Program-made: the position numbers and the translations under genes
Notes under the pieces: model-generated
The model's database searches: none
Told to the model about the DNA's origin: nothing
The model's input: only the letters and a program-made list of their open reading frames with translations
Assembly: GCF_003846445.2 (NCBI RefSeq)
Contig: NZ_CP030139.2
Span: 62,001-126,000, forward strand
DNA length: 64,000 bases
Direction: 5' to 3'
Origin: Synechococcus elongatus PCC 11801
GTDB taxonomy: Bacteria; Cyanobacteriota; Cyanobacteriia; Synechococcales; Synechococcaceae
In this document: positions 19,473 through 29,057 of the stretch, piece after piece
Layout of the letters: every line of letters begins with the position of its first letter
Position numbering within the stretch: position 1 is the stretch's first letter

Positions 19473-20651
19473 TCAACTGGCTGCAAAGCGAATCTTGAGG
19501 TAGTCATCCTCCATGTTGGCTCCCATCGGATTGAGGGCAGCCAGAGCTTGGGGCAGCACCAGATTACGGCGGTGATTGCCAATGCGAATGTTCAGCTCAT
19601 CGCCATTTTTACTGAGGTCAATCTGGCTCTTGGGAATTCCCGGCAAGTAGACCTCGAGGTTGTAGTCGCTGCCGTTTTGGACAACTCGGAGGGTGGTTTC
19701 CTTGTAGTAAACCTGTGTTGGATCTTCGTTGGCGTAGAGGGTCTCTTTCAGCCTTTCAAGGGCTTCCAGTCCACACATCTCTTCCGAGTAGAGCGGAACT
19801 TCCTTGATCGGCAGCGGCTGAAAATCGGCGTGAATTTCGTCGCGATATTGCTTTTGATTTTCTTTCCAACGCTGGAAGAACGGATCGGTAACGCTGTCAG
19901 GAATGATCCGATTGGCAATCACCAAATCGGTGCCGACGTTGTAGAGGCTGAGATAGGCGTGGGCCCGCAGCGATTCCTTGATCACCATTTTTTCGGGGTT
20001 GGTGACCAAACGCACTGAGGTCGTTCCTGGGTCGGTCAGGACTTTTTCCAGCTCGACTAGCTGTTCGTAGAACTCATAGGGGGCATCCATCACCTCTTTG
20101 GTCGGCAGGTTGAAGCCCGCCACTGGGCGAAAGAGAGGCTGAACCAGCGGCCGCAGCACTTCTGAAACGGCTTGGAAGGGTTTGTAGAGCTTGCGCATGT
20201 ACCAGCCTGCCACCTCGGGCAGACTGAGCAGCCTCAGCGCAGTTCCGGTGGGAGCCGAGTCGATGATCAGGACTTCATATTCGCCTTCGTCGTAGTGGCG
20301 CTTCATCCGGACGAGGCTGAAGATTTCGTCCATGCCCGGCAGAATCGCCAGCTCCTCTGCCTCAATCCCTTCCAGTCCCCGAGCTTGCAGTACGTCGGTG
20401 ATGTAGCGCTTGACCGCGCCCCAGTTGCCCTCTAGCTCCATCAGGGCATCCAGTTCGGCACCCCAAAGGTTGGGCTTGACCTCACGGGGCTCATGGCCGA
20501 GTTCCATATCGAAACTGTCGGCGAGGGAGTGGGCCGGATCCGTACTCAGAACTAAGGTCTTGTAGCCGAGTTCTGCACAGCGCAAGCCGGTGGCAGCGGC
20601 CACAGAGGTCTTGCCGACGCCGCCCTTACCGGTCATCAAAATTACACGCAT
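19473..20651 (-). CDS. ArsA/Get3-like ATPase with C-terminal HSP20-like domain
   Basis: 392-residue cytoplasmic P-loop ATPase. The deviant Walker A is GKGGVGKTS at about residues 8-16, and the switch region is [13 protein letters not shown]. The C-terminal 75 residues ([20 protein letters not shown] onward) form the ArsA-HSP20 (alpha-crystallin-like) domain seen in cyanobacterial and plastid Get3 relatives. The family handles arsenite export or delivery of tail-anchored membrane proteins. No arsenite genes are nearby, so a Get3-like or other chaperone role is more plausible, as inference. Confidence 0.9.
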   Translation of the reverse strand: MRVILMTGKGGVGKTSVAAATGLRCAELGYKTLVLSTDPAHSLADSFDMELGHEPREVKPNLWGAELDALMELEGNWGAVKRYITDVLQARGLEGIEAEELAILPGMDEIFSLVRMKRHYDEGEYEVLIIDSAPTGTALRLLSLPEVAGWYMRKLYKPFQAVSEVLRPLVQPLFRPVAGFNLPTKEVMDAPYEFYEQLVELEKVLTDPGTTSVRLVTNPEKMVIKESLRAHAYLSLYNVGTDLVIANRIIPDSVTDPFFQRWKENQKQYRDEIHADFQPLPIKEVPLYSEEMCGLEALERLKETLYANEDPTQVYYKETTLRVVQNGSDYNLEVYLPGIPKSQIDLSKNGDELNIRIGNHRRNLVLPQALAALNPMGANMEDDYLKIRFAAS

Positions 20652-20698
20652 GAAGTCCTTGCCCTGATGAGAATCGCTTAAAGATTCGTCAACTTATT

Positions 20699-21112
20699 CT
20701 ATCGGGGATTTTTAGTGCGCCGTCGCGGTAATTGTTGGCGTAAAACCGCCCAGGGTGAGCAATCCCAGTAGTCGCGGTGGCTGCGAATGCTGCCCTCCGC
20801 CGTCAGTTCAAAGAGGGTGCGGCCACTGATTTGCGATCGCGGTCGCCAAGGCCAAGGACTCGTCCAACTCAGCGTCCAGCGACTTTCGAGGCCAGTCTCA
20901 GTCTGATGGATATCGTGCAAAGTGAGCTGAGGATCCAGAAACCAGCGATCGATGAAGGCAATCATTTTCTGGTAGCGATCGCGGCCTTGGAAGCGGGTCA
21001 GGGGGTCTTGAAAGAACACGTCGGGGTCGTAGACCTCAAAGCTTTGATCCTTGGGGAAGCGGGCATAGTCTTGCCGCAGTGTTTTCAGCAGATCATCCAG
21101 CGCGATCGCCAT
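20699..21112 (-). CDS. DUF2358-family protein
   Basis: 137-residue protein starting LDDLLKTLRQDYARFPKD with DPDVFFQDPLTRFQGRDRY, the pattern of the cyanobacterial and plant DUF2358 family, which has an NTF2-like appearance. Function unknown. Its ATG shares the A of the ClC stop codon (TGATG), so translation is coupled to the channel gene upstream. Confidence 0.75.
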   Translation of the reverse strand: MAIALDDLLKTLRQDYARFPKDQSFEVYDPDVFFQDPLTRFQGRDRYQKMIAFIDRWFLDPQLTLHDIHQTETGLESRWTLSWTSPWPWRPRSQISGRTLFELTAEGSIRSHRDYWDCSPWAVLRQQLPRRRTKNPR

Positions 21113-22962
21113 CAGGTTTTCTCCGTGAGAACGGGGGCGGTCAGTTGACGGGCTTGATGGGCCAGGAGTTGATCCTGGGCTTCCGCCAGGTTGAGGGCTT
21201 GTTGAATACTGTCGCGATCGACCCAGCCTTGGACAGCTGTGATGGCCACAGCGCTCTCATCCGTTCCACCGGCAAGCACGGGTAACTGCTGCAGACCGCG
21301 CACATCCATCCGCGCGATCGCCTCCGCGAGACTTTCGCCGCAATGCACCCAAATCAACTCTCGGCTGGCGATCGCCAAGAGCGGTTCTGTCGGTGTCGCC
21401 GAGAGACTGCGCTGTAAGTCAGGCAGTGTCACCAAGCCAAGGACGCGATCGTGGCGATCGTGAACCAAGGCGTGATAGCTGGCGGCCTCGATCAGCTGTG
21501 CGAGGGCTTGATCGGCGGGAATGTCACTGGGGAGCCAGCACTCGACGGGACGCAGCGCCACTTCTACAGGTAGCCGTAGCGGCAGATCCGGTTGCCGCTT
21601 CTGGGGCAATCCCGGCAAGTCTGAATGGGTCGCTTTCGGGCGCAGGCGATCGGCCAGCCAAGCACTCAGACCTGCCGCCGCCATCAACGGCAGCACAATC
21701 CGATAGTCCCGCGTCAGTTCAAACAGCAGCAAAATCGCAGTTAGCGGCGCACGGACACTCCCCGCCAGTACGGCAGCCATGCCCACCATGGCGTAGGCCG
21801 GTGGGGAGGCGATCGGAATCCAAGAGGTCGGAAACAGCGCCGTCAACACCCAGCCGTAGAAACTACCCAGAACTGCACCGAGGAACATTGCGGGTGCAAA
21901 GCCACCCCCCACGAAGCCACTGGCTAAACAGAGTGCCGTCAGGCCAAGCTTGCCAATCAACAAGAGCACCATCGTCAGGGGCGTCAGGCTCATGCCGCTC
22001 AGCAACCCCTCGATCGTTTCGTAGCCAACGCCCAGCACTTGGGGGAACTGCAGCGAAACAAGCCCAACAATCAACCCTGCAAGAGCGGGACGCAGCGATC
22101 GCGGGATTTGGCCCAACACCGAGCCGATCGCAGTCTCGCCCCGAAAGGCTTGCTGGAGTAGCTGCACCAATGCCATGTAGCTACTGGACACTAAGCTGGC
22201 GAGCACGCCCAATCCCAGATAGAGCGGGAGTTCTAAGGGCGATCGCACCACATAGGCTGGTAGAGAAAAGGCGGGCTGAGCGCCTAAACCCACTTGAGCA
22301 ACCAGCGCTGACAACACAGCTGCAATCAAGACAGCGCTGACTGCTGCTCCGGCGAAACTGGTGCCGAGCACCACCTCAAAAGCGAAGAATACCCCCGCGA
22401 TCGGGGCGTTAAAGCCAGCGGCAATCCCAGCTGCAGCACCGGCTCCAATTAGCAACAGCTGCCGCTCCCGCGACATCCGTGCCCAGCGAGCGATCGCCAG
22501 CCCTAAATTGCCGCCACTCTCCACGCTTGGCCCCTCCGGCCCCAGCGATGCGCCACTGGCAAGGGATAGCGAAGCCGCCAACAGCTTTTGGGGGGTTCGC
22601 AGTGGCTCATCGGCTCCAGTACCCCGTGCTAGACCAATCAGCCCGGTCATGCTCGGTCCAAAGCGGGGCCAGATCAGGATCAATCCACCCATCACCAGCC
22701 CACCCAGTAAGGGGATAAGGGCCAAGGTGCGATAGCCTCCCCAAGCAGACAGGGCGCTACTGAGCCAGCCAAACACCCCTTGATGGAGAGATTCATAGAG
22801 GAGGTGGAACCCCACAATCGCAGCGCCCGTGCTCAGCCCGACACCCGCCGCCAGCAGCAGCAGGTAGGACTCGGGGCTAAACAGCCGCACCAGCGGATTA
22901 CTCCAGTGCGGTGCGGCAGGCGGATTGGAAATCTCAGCAGCAACAGAGGGAGGAGTCGTCAT
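21112..22962 (-). CDS. ClC-family chloride channel/transporter with C-terminal CBS pair
   Basis: 616-residue membrane protein. The ClC core has the selectivity motifs SGASLGPEGPSVE (gating Glu at residue 143) and GGFAPAMFLGA, and the N-terminus of helix N is VGMAAVLAGSVRAPLTA. About residues 460-600 form two CBS domains that could sense adenine nucleotides. It may be a Cl-/H+ exchanger or a channel; the proton Glu of exchangers cannot be placed with confidence by eye. Upstream of and coupled to the DUF2358 gene. Confidence 0.92.
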   Translation of the reverse strand: MTTPPSVAAEISNPPAAPHWSNPLVRLFSPESYLLLLAAGVGLSTGAAIVGFHLLYESLHQGVFGWLSSALSAWGGYRTLALIPLLGGLVMGGLILIWPRFGPSMTGLIGLARGTGADEPLRTPQKLLAASLSLASGASLGPEGPSVESGGNLGLAIARWARMSRERQLLLIGAGAAAGIAAGFNAPIAGVFFAFEVVLGTSFAGAAVSAVLIAAVLSALVAQVGLGAQPAFSLPAYVVRSPLELPLYLGLGVLASLVSSSYMALVQLLQQAFRGETAIGSVLGQIPRSLRPALAGLIVGLVSLQFPQVLGVGYETIEGLLSGMSLTPLTMVLLLIGKLGLTALCLASGFVGGGFAPAMFLGAVLGSFYGWVLTALFPTSWIPIASPPAYAMVGMAAVLAGSVRAPLTAILLLFELTRDYRIVLPLMAAAGLSAWLADRLRPKATHSDLPGLPQKRQPDLPLRLPVEVALRPVECWLPSDIPADQALAQLIEAASYHALVHDRHDRVLGLVTLPDLQRSLSATPTEPLLAIASRELIWVHCGESLAEAIARMDVRGLQQLPVLAGGTDESAVAITAVQGWVDRDSIQQALNLAEAQDQLLAHQARQLTAPVLTEKT

Positions 22963-23022
22963 GGCTCAGCCAATCCGGGATCTTCTTCGGGTCTAGCGCA
23001 ACGAACTGCTGGGTTACGTCGT

Positions 23023-23586
23023 CTAGCGCCGACCGATCGTGTTTTGATAAGCCGGTCGCTGCGTCAGACGACTGATGTAGCTCTGCACAGCGGGATAGGG
23101 GCTGAGGTCAAAGTCCGGGAAAAACATCGGAACATAAGCCAGATAGGAACCGACGGCGATATCCGCCGCGCCGAGGCGATCGCCCACCAAATAGTCACGC
23201 TGGCTGAGCAGGGTATTGAGGCTACCCAGGAGACGCGGCGCTTCTTTGGCGCGGTTGGCTTCGACAAACAGCCCTGGCCCCAGCGTTGCGTTGGCAAACA
23301 ACACCCACTGTGCTGCGATCGCCCGATCTTGCAGGGTTTGGAGTTCACCAAACTTCTCGGCAAGGTAGAGCAGGATGGCACCAGATTCCCAAAGACTGAA
23401 TTCGTCATCGACGACAGCAGGCACCTTCCCAAAGGGATTGAGGGCCAAGAAGGGCGGCTGCCGATGTTCGCCTGCAGCCAGATCAACCGCAACGGCTTCG
23501 TAGGGTTGTCCAAGTTCTTCGAGGTACCAAGCCACGAGAGATGCTCGGGTCCGCGCACCGCCGTATAGCTTCAGCATGGGTTGCAT
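23023..23586 (-). CDS. Glutathione S-transferase family protein
   Basis: 187-residue cytoplasmic protein with an N-terminal thioredoxin-fold domain (MLKLYGGARTRASLVAWYLEEL, then NPFGKVPAVVDDEFSLWESGAILLYLAEKFG, the glutathione-binding Pro and Glu-Ser) and a helical C-terminal domain with DRLGAADIAVGSYL. It detoxifies or reduces electrophiles with glutathione. Subclass not determined. Confidence 0.9.
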   Translation of the reverse strand: MQPMLKLYGGARTRASLVAWYLEELGQPYEAVAVDLAAGEHRQPPFLALNPFGKVPAVVDDEFSLWESGAILLYLAEKFGELQTLQDRAIAAQWVLFANATLGPGLFVEANRAKEAPRLLGSLNTLLSQRDYLVGDRLGAADIAVGSYLAYVPMFFPDFDLSPYPAVQSYISRLTQRPAYQNTIGRR

Positions 23587-23644
23587 TCACGAGAGGGTCG
23601 TTTCCACTCTACGGTGAAGAAACCCGCATCCCGTTGACCTGCTG

Positions 23645-24814
23645 ATGACCAGCGATCGCTTGCTCACCCACCGCCAGCAATTTCCCGCGCTACAGACCAA
23701 GACTTACTTTAACTACGGGGGGCAGGGACCCCTCTCAACTTCAGCGCTCACAGCGATCCAGACTGCTTTTCTGGAAGGACAACAGCTCGGACCCTTTTCC
23801 CTGGCGGCGGGTCAACGAGTCGAACAGATCAGCGATCGCCTCCGTACAGATTTGGCGGCGCTCCTTCAAACCCAGCCCGAGAACATCACCCTGACCGAAA
23901 ATGTCTCAGTTGGCTGCAACATCGTGCTCTGGGGCGTCGACTGGCAAGCCGGCGATCGCCTCTTGATCACCGACTGTGAGCATCCCAGCGTCGTGGCTAC
24001 TGCCCAGGCGATCGCCCAGCGCTTCGCGGTGGAGCTGGATATCTGGCCGCTACAGGCTGCGGTCGTGGCGGGTCAAGATTTAGCAGAGGCATTTGCTACG
24101 CAGCTGCAGCCACGAACGCGACTCGCTGCCATCAGCCATGTCCTCTGGAACTACGGCACGGTTCTGCCCCTAGAAGCGATCGCGGAACAAGCGCATCGAC
24201 AAGACTGCCGGCTATTGGTGGATGGGGCACAATCCGTCGGGATCTTGCCGCTGGATCTGCCCGCAAGCGGGGTGGATTTCTACGCGTTTACAGGTCACAA
24301 GTGGCTCTGTGGTCCGGAGGGTGTGGGCGGACTCTACAGTCACCCTGAGGCGCGATCGCAGTTGCTACCGACTTGGCTAGGTTGGCGAGGGGTCGAGAAG
24401 AATGCCCAAGGCTGGCCAATTCGGCCTAAAAACGATGGCCGCCGCTATGAAATTGCAACCTCGGCTTATCCGCTCTATGCCGGCTTAAGTGCAGCGATCG
24501 CCCAACAAGCCGACTACGGAACTGCTGAGGAGCGTTACGACTGCGCCCGTCAGTTAGCACAGTTGCTTTGGCAGTCGTTACAGGCATTACCAAAAGTGCG
24601 CTGCCTCGCAACCACGCCGCCACAATCCGGACTTGTCTCGTTTCAGATTGATAGCCCTCAAGCTCCGTTCAAAATCGTCAGCCAGCTCGAAGCCCAAGGG
24701 CTGCAAATCCGCAGCTTGGTCGGCCCAGATTGTCTCCGAGCCTGCTGTCACTACCTGACTTTAGAAGCAGAAGTCGAGTCGCTAGTCTCAGCGATCGCCC
24801 AACTCAGCGGCTAA
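23645..24814 (+). CDS. Aminotransferase class V, cysteine/cystine C-S lyase-like
   Basis: 389-residue PLP enzyme. The PLP lysine is K219 in TGHKW, and LVDGAQSVG (about 191-199) carries the PLP-binding Asp. The N-terminal FPALQTKTYFNYGGQGPLS resembles the cyanobacterial cysteine/cystine lyase (C-DES) and isopenicillin-epimerase-like branch rather than IscS or SufS. Such enzymes release sulfur from cystine and can feed Fe-S cluster assembly. Subfamily is by resemblance. It ends in a CTAA shared with the stop of the convergent next gene. Confidence 0.82.
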   Translation: MTSDRLLTHRQQFPALQTKTYFNYGGQGPLSTSALTAIQTAFLEGQQLGPFSLAAGQRVEQISDRLRTDLAALLQTQPENITLTENVSVGCNIVLWGVDWQAGDRLLITDCEHPSVVATAQAIAQRFAVELDIWPLQAAVVAGQDLAEAFATQLQPRTRLAAISHVLWNYGTVLPLEAIAEQAHRQDCRLLVDGAQSVGILPLDLPASGVDFYAFTGHKWLCGPEGVGGLYSHPEARSQLLPTWLGWRGVEKNAQGWPIRPKNDGRRYEIATSAYPLYAGLSAAIAQQADYGTAEERYDCARQLAQLLWQSLQALPKVRCLATTPPQSGLVSFQIDSPQAPFKIVSQLEAQGLQIRSLVGPDCLRACCHYLTLEAEVESLVSAIAQLSG

Positions 24815-25206
24815 GCTTCGGCTCCAGCGAGCTTTGTCTGTTTGAGCGTCCGCAGCCGTCGCGAGAAGCTTCGGATCACATCCAGCGCAAAGGTTGGGGT
24901 TTCTTGGATAGCAAACAGGAAACGCCGGCGATCGAGGCGAGCGAGGCGGCAATCTTGACGGGCGATCGCAGTGGTGGCACGAAACTTCTGGGCTTGCACC
25001 AGTGCGCCTTCCCCAAAAACATCACCAGTCTTGAGAACCTCAACGGTGCGATCTCCGACCTTGAGTTCTACCTCGCCGGAGAGAATGCCATACATTTCTT
25101 CAGCAGCCTCCCCCTCCGCAAAAATCACACTACCGGCTGGGATTAACAGATCCTCAGCGTCGCGTTGTAGTGCTTTGACGGTCGATGCAGGTGCAAACAT
25201 GGGCAT
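24811..25206 (-). CDS. Single-domain cyclic-nucleotide-binding protein
   Basis: 131-residue protein consisting almost only of a cyclic-nucleotide-binding beta-barrel: LIPAGSVIFAEGEAAEEMYGILSGEVEL and TGDVFGEGALV. The usual phosphate-binding Arg region reads AQKFRATTAIARQDC, close to the RxAT motif, so cAMP binding is possible. There is no HTH, kinase or channel domain attached. Two possible ATG starts lie two codons apart (25206, 25200) next to a GGGAGGGGG ribosome site; the second has the better spacing. Confidence 0.8.
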   Translation of the reverse strand: MPMFAPASTVKALQRDAEDLLIPAGSVIFAEGEAAEEMYGILSGEVELKVGDRTVEVLKTGDVFGEGALVQAQKFRATTAIARQDCRLARLDRRRFLFAIQETPTFALDVIRSFSRRLRTLKQTKLAGAEA

Positions 25207-25449
25207 TCCCCCTCCCCGGGTTAGCAGTGGAAAGAGCTAGAGGCTTTTCAGCATCGCGAAAAAAGGCGATCGCATAAAGACTCTTAAACGGTTCTTAACC
25301 TAAGAGATAACCTAACGCATTCGCAAAAGCTGTGATTAACGACACCGTTGGCTGCGCGATCACGATCCTCTGAATCCTTGGTCTGCTTGCAGGCGCTGGC
25401 GACTGCCCTTCAGAATGAACAGTGAACCTCTCCCCATCCGCAACTCACC

Positions 25450-25725
25450 ATGAGCCAACCCAACCGTTTTGCCGGCGGCTTTCTCTTGGGAGCTGTCTTC
25501 GGCGGCATCCTCGGCGGCATCTTGGGGGTCACCCTCAGTCAGCGTCAGGCAGCTGACTCTGATCAGAACCTCAGTGGGGACAGTGATGATGGGACTGAGG
25601 GGCCGATGGACAATACGCGGCGGGGTCTTGAAGACAAGATTGCTCAGCTCAGCGAAGCCATTGACGATGTACAGCAACAGCTCCGCAATGTTCAGCCACT
25701 GGCAGACTTGAATGTCGATGATTAA
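25450..25725 (+). CDS. Small glycine-rich membrane protein
   Basis: 91-residue protein: an N-terminal membrane helix rich in glycine zippers (FAGGFLLGAVFGGILGGILGV, residues 7-27), an acidic linker, and a C-terminal amphipathic or coiled-coil helix (about 57-84). It resembles small cyanobacterial YtxH-like membrane proteins; function unknown. It ends in TTAA, whose bases also form the stop of the convergent nuclease gene. Confidence 0.65.
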   Translation: MSQPNRFAGGFLLGAVFGGILGGILGVTLSQRQAADSDQNLSGDSDDGTEGPMDNTRRGLEDKIAQLSEAIDDVQQQLRNVQPLADLNVDD

Positions 25726-27056
25726 CGACTGGGCTGGCAATCGCTCGTTGCTGACTTCTCTGCCGTAGTTATTTCAACTGGAGCAGTCGTTGAGGCGATC
25801 GCGGTTTCTAGAAAGTGATAGAGATTGGCTGGCTCTTCGCCCCTTAGCAAACGGTCTTTAAGGTCTTGCAAGACGGGCGTGAGTTGATCGCAGCGATCGC
25901 GATAGGCCTGATGCTCTGCCAATTGATCCGCAAAGACGCTTGCCTCAATCACCTCGGGGGTCACCTGTTCACTCGGCAGGATGGGTGAGGCAAATTCCTG
26001 ACCAGTGACGTCGTAGCGCAGGTTGAAAATTAGCGCTTCGCTCTGCTGATGAAGCTGTTGCTGCAGCGATCGCGTATCGAGATCCGAGCGCGGAAAAGCG
26101 ACTGGGCCACTAATGCGCAGTTCGACAATCGCCGCTTGGGTTTGTCCGGCTGCGATCGCCTGCTCAACCGTTGCGATCGCGGCTGCTTCAAGGTCTGCGG
26201 GTGACCAATCCACACGAGTTTCAAGGCGGAGGCGCAAGACAGGCCGTTGCAGATAGTCTCGTTGCAAAGTGGCCAGCGGCTGCGGGTTTCCTGGCTTCAA
26301 TTCCACTGACAGAACGCCTCGTGGAGTTTGATCTTGGCCCTCAGCGATACTATTCGCTTCCACCGAGCCAGGATTAAACACCCAATTTTCAAGCTCGTAA
26401 TACTTATGAATGTGACCGAGCGCCAGATAGTTGACGCCTGCCTCGCGCAGCGGCAACAGATCCTCGTAGCGCAAGGCGCCGCTATAGCGAGCGATCTGCC
26501 CTTCCACGCCGTGGTGAAACAGCATCACCGTATGTTCAGGCCCGGGTGGTAAGGCGCGAATATCTTCAGCCAATAAGCGAATCATTTGCGGAGCGGCCGA
26601 GCCATACCAGCAAGAACCGAGGACGCGCACGCCACAGTCGAGGTCAATATAGCTGCCTGTGTATTCTTCCGGATCCCACGGTTGATAACGGTTTTCTCCC
26701 TCAGCCACACTGGCTTCAGGCTCTAGCAGGATCAGTCCGTACCAATCAGCGAGATAACGCAGCCAACTACTGCGACTGCCGTAGGGCCGGTGATCATGGT
26801 TACCCTCGATCGCAATCGCTGGGATGTTTGCTTCTTGCAGCATTTCCAGCGCCAGCATGGCCTGACTGAGAATGGCTGGCTGTACGACCTTATGTTCGAA
26901 TAGGTCGCCTGCAATCACTACAAAATCCACCTTTGAAGCGATCGCATGGCGCTTTAAAGCATCCTCCAAGGCATCAAAAAAGTCTGTGGTGCGCTTGGGG
27001 TTGTTGTAGCGATCGAAGCCTAAGTGAACATCCGCAAGATGCAGAAAGCGCGCCAT
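25722..27056 (-). CDS. Metallophosphoesterase, SbcD/Mre11-like DNA repair nuclease
   Basis: 444-residue protein with the phosphodiesterase motifs in order: DVHLG (residues 9-13), VVIAGDLFEH (about 46-55), EGNHDHRPYG (about 84-93), a later FHHGVEG, and ALGHIHKYYE. This is the pattern of Mre11/SbcD nucleases, which process DNA ends with an SbcC/Rad50 ATPase. No SbcC gene is in the window, so the partner must be elsewhere or absent. Confidence 0.85.
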   Translation of the reverse strand: MARFLHLADVHLGFDRYNNPKRTTDFFDALEDALKRHAIASKVDFVVIAGDLFEHKVVQPAILSQAMLALEMLQEANIPAIAIEGNHDHRPYGSRSSWLRYLADWYGLILLEPEASVAEGENRYQPWDPEEYTGSYIDLDCGVRVLGSCWYGSAAPQMIRLLAEDIRALPPGPEHTVMLFHHGVEGQIARYSGALRYEDLLPLREAGVNYLALGHIHKYYELENWVFNPGSVEANSIAEGQDQTPRGVLSVELKPGNPQPLATLQRDYLQRPVLRLRLETRVDWSPADLEAAAIATVEQAIAAGQTQAAIVELRISGPVAFPRSDLDTRSLQQQLHQQSEALIFNLRYDVTGQEFASPILPSEQVTPEVIEASVFADQLAEHQAYRDRCDQLTPVLQDLKDRLLRGEEPANLYHFLETAIASTTAPVEITTAEKSATSDCQPSR

Positions 27057-27125
27057 ATCTCTGCCAGACTCCCAGCCAGCAGTCTAGCGGCGATCGCTCC
27101 TGTGCTGCTATCGAGTGATGACCTA

Positions 27126-28175
27126 CTAGGCCGACGCTTGGTACAACTCGGCGACAGATTCCAAAGGCAAGCGCGATCGCACTGTCAGGCTCAGATCCGA
27201 GCGATCGCCAGCCGCAAGGTGAGCCGCTGCGGCACAGGCGATCATGGCAGCGTTATCAGTGCACAGAGACAGCGGCGGAAAAAGCGTTGTAATGCCGTGG
27301 TCAGTTGCCACTTTGCCGAGTTGTTCCCGCAGACCGCGATTGGCTGCGACCCCGCCACCGATCGCGATCGTGGTTAATCCTTCATCCAAAGCTGCCGCGA
27401 TCGCGCGCTTGGTCAAGCTTCGGGCCACCGTAGCTTGGAAGCTGGCAGCTAAGTCCGCGATCGGTAACTCATCAGACTCCGATCGCAGGCGATCGCAGAG
27501 TCGCAACATTGCGGTTTTGAGGCCACTAAAGCTGCAGTCATAGGGATGGTAGCCCCCGCCCGGCAGCGAGATCTGCCCTTCTGGCAAACGAAACGCGGCT
27601 GGGTCGCCCGTCGCTGCCAGGCGATCGATCACTGGCCCACCCGGATAGCCCAAGCCCAGCAACCGTGCCACCTTGTCAAAGGCTTCACCCGCGGCATCAT
27701 CTCGAGTCTGACCGAGGGTGCGGTACTGGCCGCAGCCATCAACCCGAATCAGGCTGGTGTGGCCACCCGAAACCAGCAGTGACAGGAAGGGCGGCTGCAG
27801 CGATGGCTCCTGCAGATAGGCCGCAAAAATATGGCCTTCGAGGTGATGAACGCCTAAAAACGGTTTGTTGTGCAACAGCGCCAGCGTCTTGGCGGCCATC
27901 GTGCCAACGAGTAAAGCTCCGACCAAACCGGGTGCAACCGTCGCCGCAATGCCATCGATCGCGGACCAATCAAGGCCTGCTTCGGAGAGGGCAAGAGCGA
28001 TCGCCGGATTGACAGTTTCCAGATGTTGGCGCGCTGCCATTTCGGGTACAACGCCACCGTAACGACGGTGCAGATCAATCTGCGAACTAACAATGCTGCT
28101 GAGAATATGACGATCCTTTACGATCGCCACCGCTGTTTCATCACAACTTGTTTCAACTGCTAAAACGGTTGTCAT
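27126..28175 (-). CDS. tsaD: tRNA N6-threonylcarbamoyladenosine transferase TsaD
   Basis: 349-residue enzyme that transfers threonylcarbamoyl to A37 of ANN-decoding tRNAs with TsaB and TsaE. The N-terminus [19 protein letters not shown] fixes the ATG at 28175; a longer frame is non-homologous. Metal ligands are H111 and H115 in HLEGH, and a C-terminal [14 protein letters not shown] follows. Divergent from psaF. Confidence 0.95.
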   Translation of the reverse strand: MTTVLAVETSCDETAVAIVKDRHILSSIVSSQIDLHRRYGGVVPEMAARQHLETVNPAIALALSEAGLDWSAIDGIAATVAPGLVGALLVGTMAAKTLALLHNKPFLGVHHLEGHIFAAYLQEPSLQPPFLSLLVSGGHTSLIRVDGCGQYRTLGQTRDDAAGEAFDKVARLLGLGYPGGPVIDRLAATGDPAAFRLPEGQISLPGGGYHPYDCSFSGLKTAMLRLCDRLRSESDELPIADLAASFQATVARSLTKRAIAAALDEGLTTIAIGGGVAANRGLREQLGKVATDHGITTLFPPLSLCTDNAAMIACAAAAHLAAGDRSDLSLTVRSRLPLESVAELYQASA

Positions 28176-28202
28176 CAACTGATACGGTTCCTGATAAAGC
28201 TT

Positions 28203-28218
28203 TCCCGAAGCTTCGGGA
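28203..28218. promoter_or_regulatory. 16-bp perfect palindrome between tsaD and psaF
   Basis: TCCCGAAGCTTCGGGA is a perfect inverted repeat with no loop in the divergent promoter region, 136 bases before psaF. It may be an operator for a dimeric regulator or a hairpin in the tsaD leader. No regulator is identified. Confidence 0.4.
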
Positions 28219-28353
28219 TTGATTCTATTCGGAAACGAGTGCTTGGCGCTCGTCGTCGAATCTTTGGTACTGCTGGTCGGAGTTCGATCGCTCATTTCGA
28301 TCGTGGCTCCCAATGCGACTGTTCTGTCGTCACTTCTCGAAGGAAGCCAGTTC

Positions 28354-28833
28354 ATGCGTCGACTGTTTGCTGTCGTGCTCGCCGCCTGTCTGTGGCTGGG
28401 CTTTGCTCCCCAGGCTTCGGCTGATGTTGCCGGCCTGACGCCCTGTAGCGAGTCCCCCCGTTTCATCCAACGGGCTGAAGCCGCTGCAACTCCCCAGGCG
28501 AAAGCCCGCTTCGAAAACTATTCGCAAGCCCTTTGCGGTGCGGATGGTCTGCCCCACCTGATTGTGGATGGCCGTCTGGATCATGCTGGTGATTTCATCA
28601 TCCCCAGTTTGCTGTTCCTCTACATTGCTGGCTGGATCGGCTGGGTGGGTCGTTCCTACCTGCAAGCGATTAAGTCTGACAAAGATGCTGCGGGCAAGGA
28701 AATCGTGATCGATGTGCCCTTGGCTGTGAAGTTTTCCTTGACTGGTTTTGCTTGGCCCTTGGCAGCGCTCCAAGAGTTCAGCAGCGGTAAGCTACTCGCG
28801 AAAGCAGACGAAATCACCGTCTCGCCCCGCTAA
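28354..28833 (+). CDS. psaF: Photosystem I reaction centre subunit III (PsaF)
   Basis: 159-residue lumenal-side PSI subunit that docks plastocyanin or cytochrome c6. A signal peptide ends at ASA-D (residue 23), followed by [20 protein letters not shown] and [20 protein letters not shown] with its conserved cysteine pair. A membrane helix follows near residues 80-100. The ATG at 28354 has AAGGAAG upstream. It is followed by psaJ in the usual psaFJ operon. Confidence 0.96.
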   Translation: MRRLFAVVLAACLWLGFAPQASADVAGLTPCSESPRFIQRAEAAATPQAKARFENYSQALCGADGLPHLIVDGRLDHAGDFIIPSLLFLYIAGWIGWVGRSYLQAIKSDKDAAGKEIVIDVPLAVKFSLTGFAWPLAALQEFSSGKLLAKADEITVSPR

Positions 28834-28867
28834 GATTCCTGTCGTTTTACGGAGCTGATTCCTGGCC

Positions 28868-28993
28868 ATGGATGGACTGAAACGCTATCTCTCTTCTGCC
28901 CCGATTCTCGCAACCATTTGGTTTGCGATTACCGCCGGTATCTTGATCGAATTCAACCGCTTCTTCCCTGATTTGCTCTTCCATCCTCTCTAG
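28868..28993 (+). CDS. psaJ: Photosystem I reaction centre subunit IX (PsaJ)
   Basis: 41-residue single-helix PSI subunit read directly: [20 protein letters not shown], continuing to [13 protein letters not shown]. The C-terminal FPDLLFHP motif is diagnostic. It lies 34 bases after psaF and before a strong terminator. Confidence 0.96.
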
Positions 28994-29023
28994 GAAAGCA
29001 TCAGAGATTAAGTGAGAGTTGAT

Positions 29024-29057
29024 AACCGGGCTGAGTCTATGACTTAGCTCGGTTTTT
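29024..29057 (+). terminator. Rho-independent terminator of psaFJ
   Basis: AACCGGGCTGAGTC (29024-29037) pairs with GACTTAGCTCGGTT (29041-29054) around a TAT loop, with two G-U pairs, followed by a T run. Confidence 0.8.

Noticed and set aside
21393-22340. 315-residue plus-strand frame within the ClC gene
   Set aside because: Antisense shadow; low-complexity Arg/Ser/Pro composition.
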